A stretch of 59,189 nt of DNA from JAAFIM01 sp964467315 (GCA_964467315.1 CAYXSA010000015.1:1-59189), one strand, 5' to 3'; positions 6,937-15,093 are shown, counted from the first letter of the stretch. Notes: a model not told the origin generated them from the sequence alone. Made by a program: numbers and translations.

Positions 6937-7914
6937 TTATTTCTCTATATAGAACATTGGAGTTTGAGAATAATCCATATGCGACCTAATTAAATACATA
7001 AATGTATAAAAATCTGGTGACTCCATTTTGGTAGCGCTTATAGTTTCCCAAGCCTGCATACAAGCGAAAGAAAAAATTCCTCCTATATCCGAATATACTG
7101 CACTTTTTTGCCCATACGAAGCACTTGCACAAATCGCAGCTGATACACTACACACTATATCTTTAATCTTGTTTTTATATGGATACAGTTTTGCACGCGA
7201 AGGGGGGAGAGGCCGTGGTATGGCAATCTTTGTAGCCATTGTATCATTGCAGGCTTCTGCTATAAATATAACATGGTCATATAGTTTTTTTCTGCCTATT
7301 ATGTATTCTGCTTCCTTAAATTCCCCGAAAGTATGCTCAAAATTAAGCACATCTTCAGGCGAAGGAATTGTTTCCGATTGGTTGGGAAGTAGTATCAAAT
7401 AAGGAAAACCGCCACGGGCATCGCTACTGCTATTTCGCAGAAAAGAACCAAAACTATGATTCCCGCCAACAATATAGTAATACCAATCTATGTAGCGTTC
7501 AAAACTACAATTCCATACTGAAGTATCTTGTTTTTTTGGGTATGGATAGTCAATATCCCAAGTAAGCGGCACAGCAAATCCATGCACAAAAAACCAAACA
7601 ATAAGTATATGTTTTCTTTCTTCGCCTATAGGTCGTTGCTTGTTTTTTAATTTCGATAAAAGCGGATTTATAATATCTGCACAAACTCTATCGCCTTTGA
7701 TTATATGCACTGTTATACTATCTTTAGGATGCACTTCCTCTAAATAACCAAATTCTTTTTGAGCATAATCTATAAATAAATTAGCCCCTTTTCTCACAAT
7801 TTCGCTATTATCTTCGGTAATAGACACAAGCACAACTTCCCACACATCGCCATCTTTCTGCGCTTTCAGCATCAAGGGAAAGAGAAAACAAAGTAAAAAA
7901 GGCATTTTTTTCAT
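6937..7914 (-). CDS. Secreted caspase-like protein 3 (HG/EACN type)
   Basis: A 325-residue protein with signal peptide MKKMPFLLCFLFPLML. The candidate catalytic residues are His111 (WFFVHG) and Cys222 (IAEACND), followed by ICASASYGQKSA and GGIF. Compared with paralogue 1 it has an insertion of about 50 residues between the two, rich in Tyr/Trp. The opening segment (VWEVVLVSITEDNSEIV) is clearly related to that of paralogue 1. The gene is visibly richer in A/T than its neighbours, a possible sign of transfer. Its 5' side is 26 bp of unique DNA and then repeat copy 4, so no ordinary promoter region is visible. Confidence 0.6.
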   Translation of the reverse strand: MKKMPFLLCFLFPLMLKAQKDGDVWEVVLVSITEDNSEIVRKGANLFIDYAQKEFGYLEEVHPKDSITVHIIKGDRVCADIINPLLSKLKNKQRPIGEERKHILIVWFFVHGFAVPLTWDIDYPYPKKQDTSVWNCSFERYIDWYYYIVGGNHSFGSFLRNSSSDARGGFPYLILLPNQSETIPSPEDVLNFEHTFGEFKEAEYIIGRKKLYDHVIFIAEACNDTMATKIAIPRPLPPSRAKLYPYKNKIKDIVCSVSAAICASASYGQKSAVYSDIGGIFSFACMQAWETISATKMESPDFYTFMYLIRSHMDYSQTPMFYIEK

Positions 7915-7940
7915 TTTCGTGCTGCGTTTTTTTTGACTCT

Positions 7941-8086
7941 GCCCGCGCCCCCTTTGGGCGCGGGGTGTTTAGCGTGAGGGATGGCAATGTAGAGACGCGA
8001 TTCATCGCGTCTCGCAATGTACAGCCCGACCGCGCCCCCTTTAAACAAGTGCCTTTAGGCACGCCGTGGGGGGCGCGGGCACGCCC
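7941..8086 (-). repeat. Family A intergenic repeat, copy 4
   Basis: Minus orientation, between divergent genes. The trailing hairpin is 7941-7965, the right end GCGTGAGGG starts at 7972 and the left end GGGCACGCCC ends at 8086. The variable hairpin is a GAGACGCG/CGCGTCTC type. The left arm carries the extra submodule CAAGTGCCTTTAGGCACG, shared with copy 5. Confidence 0.88.
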
Positions 8087-8124
8087 AAAAAAGAAAAAAC
8101 TCTAAATACCCGCCAAAATTGCGT

Positions 8125-8132
8125 TATATTTG
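8125..8132 (+). promoter_or_regulatory. Putative Bacteroidota-type -7 box for the RiPP precursor
   Basis: TATATTTG fits the TAnnTTTG consensus and lies 38 bp before the precursor start at 8170. A clear TTTG -33 box at the usual distance is not seen. An in-frame ATG at 8119 would lie upstream of the expected transcript start, which favours 8170 as the translation start. Confidence 0.5.
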
Positions 8133-8169
8133 TATAGCTTATATTCTTTCACCTGTAAAATGTATTGTT

Positions 8170-8310
8170 ATGAACAACGCAGAAAGTTTTTTCCCTGCTG
8201 CACCTGAAACGGGCGGGGTTTGCTTTTTTCCTGTCTCGCCTGAGACAGGTGGCGCTTTTTACCCGACGCTGCCAGCAGAAGAAAGCAGCGAGATGGATAA
8301 AGAGGTATAG
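8170..8310 (+). CDS. Candidate RiPP precursor peptide with repeated cores
   Basis: A 46-residue peptide (MNNAES...MDKEV) directly upstream of the YcaO gene. It contains two near-identical units, SFFPAAPETGG and CFFPVSPETGG, and a third degenerate unit, AFYPTLPAEES, then an acidic tail. All four ETGG codons differ between the two exact copies (gaa-acg-ggc-ggg versus gag-aca-ggt-ggc), yet the residues are identical, so the sequence is almost certainly translated and selected as protein. Each unit has residues a YcaO enzyme could act on (amide bonds, one Cys, Ser, Thr), and the repeated GG could be a cleavage site. There is almost no leader (5-6 residues), so a recognition sequence may lie in the repeats or the C-terminal tail. 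The peptide matches no RiPP class I know; modification is inferred. Confidence 0.72.
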   Translation: MNNAESFFPAAPETGGVCFFPVSPETGGAFYPTLPAEESSEMDKEV

Positions 8311-8322
8311 ATTTTTATCCCG

Positions 8323-8355
8323 AAAAGCACCTTAGCGCTGACTTAAGGTGCTTTT
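8323..8355 (+). terminator. Hairpin attenuator between precursor and YcaO gene
   Basis: AAAAGCACCTTA (8323-8334) pairs perfectly with TAAGGTGCTTTT (8344-8355) around a 9-nt loop. The T-run is short, so partial read-through is expected. A leaky terminator here would give more precursor than enzyme transcript, a common arrangement in RiPP operons. The YcaO start codon lies 11 bp further on. Confidence 0.8.
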
Positions 8356-8366
8356 CAAAATGCTAT

Positions 8367-9605
8367 ATGGGCGTGAATTTACTTGATTTTATCCCTTATC
8401 TATCTCAACAAATAGCGGGCTTAGAGCCTGTGCGCCCGTATCCTGCTCATGCTTTCGATGAGCCTATTTTTCCACACAATTACTATTGCGCCGTATTGGA
8501 CAAAGAGCATACAGTGGAATACGGCACGGCGTTGGACGAAACGGCACAGGCAGCGCAAACGAAGGCAATAGCAGAGGCATTGGAGCGATGGAGCAGCCGT
8601 ACGGCGCAGCATCGGCACAGGCTGATTGCATACAAGTTCAGCAGCCAAACGAAAAAGGCATTAGACCCTGTCGCCTTTGTGAAAACTCCGCGCTTTTGCA
8701 CAGCCCAGTACGCAGAGCAATTGCGCGAGGCAAGTATACAATGGTGCGAAGCTACGCATTTTTTGTCGGGCGAGCGCCTGCTTATACCTGCGCAAGCGGT
8801 TTTCTGGGACTATCCATTTTATGGCAAAGAACCCCTAATACAAGTACCTACGACCAATGGCACTGCCTTTCACATGAATTTTGAAGCAGCCTTTCAGGGG
8901 GCAGTCTGCGAGGCGATAGAACGCGATGCACAATTATTGCATTGGTTATCGGGAAAAGAAGGCATACATATCGACATTGGAGAAGATGAAAAGCTATTAC
9001 CCCTAAAACAGTATATAGCATCCTTTGGGCTTAAATTGCACTTGCTCAATATCATGGTCGATACAGCCTTTCCTGTGGTAGCGGCTGCCGTCATAGACGA
9101 AAGACCAGCACGCAATCCCGCTGTATCCGTAGGCACGGCTTGCGCGGATTCATTCGCTACGGCTATTCAGAAGGCTATTTACGGCGTTATGAAAAGCCGC
9201 AATTGGATAGCGCTCGAATTTCAAAGAAAATACGAACCCATCGACGATATTAGCCGCGCCATGTCTTTCAAGCAGCGCGCTTTCTATTGGGCAAACCCGC
9301 AGCGCATAGCCGATTTACATTTTTGGACACAAAGTAAGCAAGAGCAATCGCTGAAAGATTTGGCAAAATACACTGTGCAAGACGCAAAAAAACTTATACA
9401 AGAAAAATGTGGCGACTTGTATTGGGTGGATTTAACCACGCCTGCACTCGAACGCATCGGCGCGCAGGTCATCAAAGTAATACAGCCCCATTGGCTATCG
9501 CCCTATTTTCAAGAGCAATTTAATTGCATGAATAGCGAGCGCTTGCGTGTCTTTTGCGACGAACACGGTTGCACGCCTATGCTTCGGGCGCATCCTTTTT
9601 TGTGA
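8367..9605 (+). CDS. YcaO-domain protein (TOMM cyclodehydratase-like, stand-alone)
   Basis: A 412-residue YcaO protein. The ATP/Mg-binding signature is complete: KAIAEALERWS (Glu70, Glu73, Arg74), the TTNGTA motif (162-167) and GAVCEAIERDA (Glu182, Glu185, Arg186). The C-terminus ends RAHPFL, resembling the HPFP-type ends of SagD-like cyclodehydratases, though without a full PxPxP tail. YcaO enzymes use ATP to activate peptide backbone amides, forming azolines, amidines or thioamides. No partner protein (SagC/ThiF-like, TfuA), no dehydrogenase and no exporter is encoded nearby, so it resembles stand-alone YcaOs. It follows the precursor after a hairpin and is followed by a terminator (9617-9653), making a two-gene locus. 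Family assignment is firm; the substrate is inferred. Confidence 0.9.
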   Translation: MGVNLLDFIPYLSQQIAGLEPVRPYPAHAFDEPIFPHNYYCAVLDKEHTVEYGTALDETAQAAQTKAIAEALERWSSRTAQHRHRLIAYKFSSQTKKALDPVAFVKTPRFCTAQYAEQLREASIQWCEATHFLSGERLLIPAQAVFWDYPFYGKEPLIQVPTTNGTAFHMNFEAAFQGAVCEAIERDAQLLHWLSGKEGIHIDIGEDEKLLPLKQYIASFGLKLHLLNIMVDTAFPVVAAAVIDERPARNPAVSVGTACADSFATAIQKAIYGVMKSRNWIALEFQRKYEPIDDISRAMSFKQRAFYWANPQRIADLHFWTQSKQEQSLKDLAKYTVQDAKKLIQEKCGDLYWVDLTTPALERIGAQVIKVIQPHWLSPYFQEQFNCMNSERLRVFCDEHGCTPMLRAHPFL

Positions 9606-9616
9606 TATTTATACCT

Positions 9617-9653
9617 CTCCTGCGCTTTTTTATAGGGCGCGGGAGTTTTTTTT
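9617..9653 (+). terminator. Rho-independent terminator after YcaO gene
   Basis: CTCCTGCGC (9617-9625) pairs with GCGCGGGAG (9637-9645, one G-U pair), followed by eight T. It separates the YcaO locus from the secreted-protein genes downstream. Confidence 0.88.
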
Positions 9654-9730
9654 ACGAAAAAGCCGAAGTCCAGTCGTCGCTTTGCGTCAATAGGGTAAAT
9701 TTTAGTTCCACCCAAAAAAACACCCAAACT

Positions 9731-10252
9731 ATGCTGACCTTATTTCTTAGCTCATTTCTGCTCGCTTGGGGCAATCCGCCCACTGAGCCTTACGACGTGT
9801 ACAGGTATGTCGAAGGCAATAGCTTGCTGGTTATACATTATGGCTTGCACGATTTGAATGAAGGCGATTTTGTCTATATGACTGTAGAATGCGAATACTA
9901 TGACCCCAAAACATCGCAATGGCATACCATCATACCCAATGCCCAAGCTATAACAGGAGCAAATGACCATACTTATATTCAGGTTGAGAAAAAAGACCGC
10001 CAATTAGGCATTATTAAAGAGCAGTATATTTATTGGGACTTGTCTAAAGAGCCTGTAAAATACCTCTATGCCGATAGCAAATTACATGTAGTTGCTTGGA
10101 CTATCAGCCGAGAAAACGACAAAGATTTGTGGAAAATACTGAAAAAAGAAAAACGCCTTACAGATAATTGGCTTAAAGCGAAGTCGAAAAATCGCTGCCG
10201 CCGTGCCGCACGGCTTGAAAATAAAGTCCAACAACAACGCAAGCTCCATTAA
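9731..10252 (+). CDS. Secreted protein of unknown function
   Basis: A 173-residue protein starting MLTLFLSSFLLAWGNPP, a probable short signal peptide. An upstream in-frame ATG at 9554 would overlap the YcaO gene and add an implausible N-terminus, so the 9731 start is preferred. The body looks beta-rich (VEGNSLLVIHYGLHDLNEGDFVYM and similar), with a lysine/arginine-rich C-terminus. I do not recognise the family. The caspase-like gene starts 7 bp after its stop, so the two are very probably cotranslated. It could be a partner or inhibitor of that protease, but this is positional inference only. Confidence 0.65.
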   Translation: MLTLFLSSFLLAWGNPPTEPYDVYRYVEGNSLLVIHYGLHDLNEGDFVYMTVECEYYDPKTSQWHTIIPNAQAITGANDHTYIQVEKKDRQLGIIKEQYIYWDLSKEPVKYLYADSKLHVVAWTISRENDKDLWKILKKEKRLTDNWLKAKSKNRCRRAARLENKVQQQRKLH

Positions 10253-10259
10253 TTCGCTT

Positions 10260-11120
10260 ATGAAAAATATCTTATTCTTACTGATTATCAGCTTTTTGTG
10301 TTCTTACACTGCAGATGCCCAACAAAGAAGTAGCAGAGTAACAATACAGCTTGGCACCCAAAAAATGCCCAAAATCTGGGCGCTCATCATCGGCATCGCC
10401 GACTATCAGCATTCTGCAGTGGAGGACTTGAAATACGCTAAAGACGATGCTTATTTAATCGCTAATTTCTATCAGCGACCTGAAGGCGGCGCCATTGCCG
10501 ACGACCAAATGCATCTGCTCATCGACAGCCGTGCCAGCCGCGCCAATATCATTGGCGCCCTGCAAAGCATATCCCTCAAAGCAGGCGAAGAAGATATAAT
10601 TTTAATATATTTTGCGGGACATGGTTTGGAGGGCATGTTTCTCCCTTACGACTACGACCTCAAAAATACGGTCATTTTACACAGTGAAATCGTCGCCAGT
10701 ATCGAAAAAAGCCGCGCCAAGCATAAAATCGTCATCGCAGACGCTTGCGCTTCGGGTAGCATGAACGGCGCAATCGCCACTTTGGGTGCACAAGGGCGCA
10801 GTATCGCACAAGCCGAACAAGCCATGAAAAGCTACTACAATGCCTTTCAAAATAGCCATAGCGGTACAGTTTTTCTCTTGGCTACCAAATCGCAGGAAAG
10901 CGCGTTAGAGTATAACAAATTGCGCCAAGGTGTATTTAGTTTTTTTCTGATAGAGGGATTATTAAAAGGCTACGCCAACACAGACCACGACAATATCATC
11001 ACTGTCGGCGAAATTTTTGAGTACCTACGGCAGCGCGTGAAAAATTATACCAATGGGCTGCAGACGCCCACGCTGCACGGCACATACGATAAATCCATGC
11101 CCATAGGCAGCATACGGTAA
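10260..11120 (+). CDS. Secreted caspase-like (C14) protease
   Basis: A 286-residue protein with signal peptide MKNILFLLIISFLCSYTADAQ. The catalytic dyad of C14 peptidases is clear: His121 (IYFAGHGLEG) and Cys163 (VIADACASGSM). The domain begins at about residue 38 (KIWALIIGIADYQ), has the expected LKYAKDDAYLIANF segment and ends with HGTYDKSMPIG, so it is complete. It is a canonical bacterial caspase homologue, unlike the three EACN-type proteins to the left. It is probably exported and specific for a basic or acidic P1 residue; which one cannot be read. The start was chosen at 10260 because the longer frame (10203) overlaps the preceding gene and lacks a signal peptide. It is followed by a terminator at 11327. 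Confidence 0.88.
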   Translation: MKNILFLLIISFLCSYTADAQQRSSRVTIQLGTQKMPKIWALIIGIADYQHSAVEDLKYAKDDAYLIANFYQRPEGGAIADDQMHLLIDSRASRANIIGALQSISLKAGEEDIILIYFAGHGLEGMFLPYDYDLKNTVILHSEIVASIEKSRAKHKIVIADACASGSMNGAIATLGAQGRSIAQAEQAMKSYYNAFQNSHSGTVFLLATKSQESALEYNKLRQGVFSFFLIEGLLKGYANTDHDNIITVGEIFEYLRQRVKNYTNGLQTPTLHGTYDKSMPIGSIR

Positions 11121-11216
11121 AATCGGACGTTTGGCGCATAGGGTAGTATGCAAGGAGCTGGCGGACTTCGTGTCCGTCATCTCCATTTTTTTGTGCGCTT
11201 CCAAGCATATTTTTTT

Positions 11217-11352
11217 GGCGTGCCCGCCGCGCCCACGGCGTGCCTAAAGGCACTTGTTTAAAGGCGCGGCGGTCGGGCTATCCGAGCCGTAGCATGCTAC
11301 GGCTCTACTATCCCTCACGCAAACGCCCCGCCGCGCAAAGGGCGCGGCGGGC
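11217..11352 (+). repeat. Family A intergenic repeat, copy 5
   Basis: Plus orientation, between convergent genes. It contains the CACGGCGTGCCTAAAGGCAC submodule in the left arm, the GAGCCGTAGC/GCTACGGCTC variable hairpin, the right end TATCCCTCACGC (ends 11320) and a trailing GC hairpin. Confidence 0.9.
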
Positions 11353-11357
11353 TTTTT
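11327..11357 (+). terminator. Terminator formed by the tail of repeat copy 5
   Basis: CCCGCCGCGC (11327-11336) pairs with GCGCGGCGGG (11342-11351), followed by CTTTTTCC. It can terminate the plus-strand caspase unit; nadC ends on the other strand at 11360. Confidence 0.7.
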
Positions 11358-11359
11358 CC

Positions 11360-12223
11360 TTATTTCGTGCTTTTCAAGCTCAAATCGAGGCTCTGAAAGG
11401 AATGCGTCAGCGCGCCGACGGATATAAAATCTACGCCCGTGAGCGCGATAGGGCGCAGGGTTTGCAGATTTACGCCGCCGCTGGCTTCGGTTTGAAATTT
11501 TTTGTCTATGCGCTCTACGGCTTTGGCGAGGGTGCCAAGCTCGAAATTATCCAGCATAATGCGCTCTATGCCGCCGATGCTTAGAACTTGCTCCAGCTCA
11601 TCGAGATTGCGCACCTCGACGGTAATCGGCAGCTCTAAGTTGTTGATTTGCAGATACTTATGCACGCGCTCTATTGCTTTGCGAATGTCGCCGTCGCAGT
11701 AGTCGGTATGATTATCTTTAATCATAATTCTATCATAAAGCCCCTCGCGGTAATTGTCGCCTCCGCCGATGCGCACCGCCCATTTTTCCAGAAAGCGGAG
11801 CGTGGGGGTGGTTTTGCGGGTATCGAGTAGGCGGGTGGGCAGGTCGGCGATGCAGTCGACATACTGGCGCGTGAGGGTAGCGATGCCGCTCATGCGCTGC
11901 ATGGTATTGAGTACGGTGCGCTCCACTTGCACGATGAGTTGGGCGGGCGCTTCGAGGTAAAAAGCAATGTCGCCGTGTTTTATTTTGTCGCCGTCGCGCA
12001 GTAGAAACTCTATTTTAGCATCGGGAATAAGGTAGCGTATCAAAAAATCGGCAGCTTCTATGCCTGCCAAAATGCCCGTATCTTTCACGAGTAGGCGAGC
12101 GCGGGCGATAGCGTCGGCGGGAATGCAGGCTTTAGCCGTATGGTCGCCTGCGGTAGAAAGGTCTTCCAAAAAGGCGCGCTGGGCGAAGTCTTGGAGTTGG
12201 GAGCGGAGGAGAGCGGGGAGCAT
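11360..12223 (-). CDS. nadC: Nicotinate-nucleotide pyrophosphorylase (carboxylating)
   Basis: A 287-residue enzyme of the usual length. It converts quinolinate and PRPP to nicotinate mononucleotide, CO2 and PPi in de novo NAD synthesis. Visible family motifs are VERTVLNTMQRMSGIATLT, LLDTRKTTPTLRFLEKWAVRIGGG, NYREGLYDRIMIKDNH, VEVRNLDELEQVL and the C-terminal barrel segment SGGVNLQTL...GVDFISVGALTHS. The PorE-like gene ends 9 bp upstream on the same strand, so nadC is probably the second gene of that transcript. No nadA or nadB is in the window. It is cytoplasmic. Confidence 0.95.
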   Translation of the reverse strand: MLPALLRSQLQDFAQRAFLEDLSTAGDHTAKACIPADAIARARLLVKDTGILAGIEAADFLIRYLIPDAKIEFLLRDGDKIKHGDIAFYLEAPAQLIVQVERTVLNTMQRMSGIATLTRQYVDCIADLPTRLLDTRKTTPTLRFLEKWAVRIGGGDNYREGLYDRIMIKDNHTDYCDGDIRKAIERVHKYLQINNLELPITVEVRNLDELEQVLSIGGIERIMLDNFELGTLAKAVERIDKKFQTEASGGVNLQTLRPIALTGVDFISVGALTHSFQSLDLSLKSTK

Positions 12224-12232
12224 GGGAGCGCT

Positions 12233-15049
12233 TTATTTGAGTCCGATAACTTTAAAATCTGTGCGGCGGTTTTGTTCGTGTTCTGCATCGGAGCATTTTA
12301 CGCCGTCTTTGCATTTGTTGATGAGCATAGTTTCGCCGTAGCCCTTGTATTTTAGTCGGCTGGCGGGTATACCGCTTTTGACTAAGTAGTCGAAGACGGC
12401 TTTGGCGCGCTTTTGCGAAACCTCCAAATTGTGGGTAGCGCTGCCGTTGGAGTCGGTATGCGAGCGGATTTCTACGCTGATATTGTTGCCTTTAAGCAGG
12501 GCGATGATTTCCTTGAGTCCTTCGGAATCTTTATCCAGCGTGGTGCTGCTTTTGGCGTAATTGATAGAGGCGACTTGTATGATGTCGCCGACTTTGAAGC
12601 CTTTTTGCCCAGTAACGACGAACTCGGTGCGGCGGTTTTTGGCGTGTTCTTCGTCGGAGCATTTTACGCCGTCCTTGCAATTATTTACTAATTTGCTTTC
12701 GCCGTAGCCTTTTGCCGTGAGGCGATTGGCGGGGATACCTTTTTTGATGAGGTAATTGCGAACAGCGTCGGCGCGTTTTTGCGAGAGTTCGCGGTTGTAG
12801 GCATCTTCGCCATTGGAGTCGGTGTGTGCGCCGATTTCGATGGTGATATAGGGTTGGTCAATCAAGACTTCGAGAATTTCTTTCAGGCCTGGCGAATTTT
12901 TTTCGTCGAAGCTGGCGCGGTTGAGGTCGTAATAGATATTGGCGATATCGATTTTATCATTGATGGCGTAGTGTTCTTTGCGAACGGGTTTTCGGCTGCT
13001 AACTGCGGGTGGGGGTGGCGGGGTAGTTTTGGTTTTGCTGTCTAAGCTGCGGTTGTCGCGTGCAGGGGGTGTGGGTGGGTTGGGTTTGGGATTTACGACG
13101 GGATTGGGGTTGAGATTGGGATTAGAAAGGACTTTGCTGGGTTCTACGATAACGCCGACGGTTTTGCCGTCTGTGGGGTAGCTGCTTTTGCTATTGGCGT
13201 TGAAGGTAGAGGCTGCGCCTACGGGTCGGGGTCGGGTGCGGGTATAGGGGTTGATATAGTTTTTGCGGGTGGAGGGTCGCGCATCTGGGGTAGCATCGTA
13301 TTCGAGTGCGGGTGTGCCGCTTGCGTCGAAGCGTCCGACGAAGGTGATTTCTACCCTACGATTGAGGCTGTGGTCTCGGTCGCTGCAGTTTGCGCCGTTT
13401 ACGCATTGGTTGATAGGGTAGGCTTCTCCGTAGCCCGCAAAAGAGATGCGTTGGCGGCTGATGTTGTTATTGACGAAGTACTGCGCAAGGAGGCGGGCGC
13501 GCTTTTGGGTTGTGCTTAGGTTGGTAGCATCACTGCCACGTGTATCGGCGAAGGCGTGTATTTGTAGGAGTACATCGGGGTTATCGTTGAGTGCGGCAAG
13601 CATATCGTAGATGCGCTGATGCTCTTCGGGGCTGAAAACGAGTTCATCGCCGTCGGTGTACTGTATGCTATAGAGGGCAATTTGTTCGCCGATTTGTATG
13701 CCTTTGCGCTGCTGCCCGTCGAAGGCACGCAGTTGTTTGCCGAAATAAAGGTCTTCATTGCCTTTGCCGCCTTCGCGGTTGGAGGTAAAAACAGCAAAAC
13801 GGCGAGCGGGGTCATAAATAAAATAGTTGTCATCGTAGCCAGAATTGATGCTTTTACCCAAATTTTGCGGCACAGCCCAACCGTAGGGCAGCCTTTCCGA
13901 TGTAAATACATCTAAGCCCCCGAAACCAGGGTGCAAGTCCGAAGAGAAAAACAAACGCTCGTTCTGCCCATTGGCATCGGCGCAGATAAATGGGGTCATC
14001 TCATTGCCTGGCGTATTGATGGGGAAGCCCAAATTTTTGGGTATGCTCCAGCCGCCTTTGGAGGAGCGATACGATACATAAATATCATAGCCGCCCATGC
14101 CACCAGGGCGATTGGAGCTAAAATACAGCGCATCGCCCCGCCCGTTGAGCGCGGGTTGCCCCGTAGAAAAAGGCATACTTTCCTCTACGCTCGCATTGTG
14201 CGGAAAAAACAGCTCTGTGCCTTGTTTCCATTCTTGCGCGCTTAGGGCTTCATACAGATAAATATCCATCATCATGCCGCTGCCCTCGATATGCCGAATG
14301 CCGTCCATGAAGTTATTAGACGTTATCGCTACGAAGTCGCCCGCCTTAGAAAACGAAATGGGCGCATCATTGATGTCTTTGCCAATAAAATTGCGCAAGG
14401 GCTTGCCCTGTGCCCATTCCAAAGGCTTTTCGGCATCGGGCGCTATAGCCTGATAGTATTGATTGAATGCGTCGTTTGTCCAAGTAATCTCTTTGCCCTT
14501 TTCTACGGGCACGCTGCGCGAGGAGGCATACAAAAGCTGCCCCTTGTGGAAGCTCGGCGCGAAATCTGCGCTTTTGGTGTTGAGCGCCTCTAAGTTTTGG
14601 ATTTCAAACAGTGCTTGCGTGGGGGCATCCGTCTGTCGACGCGCAAATTCGCAGCTATTCGCCAAGCGGTAGCCCCGCGCCGTGTCGCCTGCCTGCGCTG
14701 CCCGCGTCGCCCATTGCTTCGCCTCCTCGTAGCGCCCAAGCATCATCAAAATTTGCGCATAGTCGTAAGCCGAGCGCTTATTGTCGGTATATGCCAGCGC
14801 TTTCGGATACCATTTGGCAGCTTCGGCGGGATTATTCACAAATTTATAGCATTCCGCCAAGCGCAAATGCACTTGCCCGCCCTGATGCCCCAGCTCGATA
14901 GCCTGCTCATACAAAGGGATTGCCTCCTTAAAAAAGGAAGTATTAAAATAGATATTAGCCGTCTCGATATCCATCTGCTGCGCAGGAAGCCAAGCAGGAA
15001 ACACAGAAAAACAACCAAGCAACAGCAGAGAAACAGGTCTAAAAAACAT
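12233..15049 (-). CDS. PorE-like envelope protein: TPR, PD40 beta-propeller and three OmpA-like domains
   Basis: A 938-residue protein; the start is set at MFFRPVSLLLLGCF because it gives a signal peptide (cut near LPAQ|Q) and lies after the promoter at 15094-15125. Order: TPR helices (about 25-165), WD40-like PD40 blades (ALYFSSNRPGGMGGYDIY, RLFFSSDLHPGFGGLD, FAVFTSNREGGKGNEDLY), then three OmpA C-terminal peptidoglycan-binding domains (HAFADTRGSDATN, GAHTDSNGEDAYN, RSHTDSNGSATHN), separated by a Pro-rich linker after the first. Each OmpA domain ends with a CxxGxxCSDxxHxxNRR-type loop. PorE, the T9SS protein that links the machinery to peptidoglycan, has TPR, WD40 and a single OmpA domain, so three is unusual. 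The last two look like an internal duplication. Alternative: a general OmpA-family scaffold. Confidence 0.82.
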   Translation of the reverse strand: MFFRPVSLLLLGCFSVFPAWLPAQQMDIETANIYFNTSFFKEAIPLYEQAIELGHQGGQVHLRLAECYKFVNNPAEAAKWYPKALAYTDNKRSAYDYAQILMMLGRYEEAKQWATRAAQAGDTARGYRLANSCEFARRQTDAPTQALFEIQNLEALNTKSADFAPSFHKGQLLYASSRSVPVEKGKEITWTNDAFNQYYQAIAPDAEKPLEWAQGKPLRNFIGKDINDAPISFSKAGDFVAITSNNFMDGIRHIEGSGMMMDIYLYEALSAQEWKQGTELFFPHNASVEESMPFSTGQPALNGRGDALYFSSNRPGGMGGYDIYVSYRSSKGGWSIPKNLGFPINTPGNEMTPFICADANGQNERLFFSSDLHPGFGGLDVFTSERLPYGWAVPQNLGKSINSGYDDNYFIYDPARRFAVFTSNREGGKGNEDLYFGKQLRAFDGQQRKGIQIGEQIALYSIQYTDGDELVFSPEEHQRIYDMLAALNDNPDVLLQIHAFADTRGSDATNLSTTQKRARLLAQYFVNNNISRQRISFAGYGEAYPINQCVNGANCSDRDHSLNRRVEITFVGRFDASGTPALEYDATPDARPSTRKNYINPYTRTRPRPVGAASTFNANSKSSYPTDGKTVGVIVEPSKVLSNPNLNPNPVVNPKPNPPTPPARDNRSLDSKTKTTPPPPPAVSSRKPVRKEHYAINDKIDIANIYYDLNRASFDEKNSPGLKEILEVLIDQPYITIEIGAHTDSNGEDAYNRELSQKRADAVRNYLIKKGIPANRLTAKGYGESKLVNNCKDGVKCSDEEHAKNRRTEFVVTGQKGFKVGDIIQVASINYAKSSTTLDKDSEGLKEIIALLKGNNISVEIRSHTDSNGSATHNLEVSQKRAKAVFDYLVKSGIPASRLKYKGYGETMLINKCKDGVKCSDAEHEQNRRTDFKVIGLK

Positions 15050-15093
15050 ATCTATAACCAGAACAAAAATAGTGGACAAACGTAATAGCCCTG

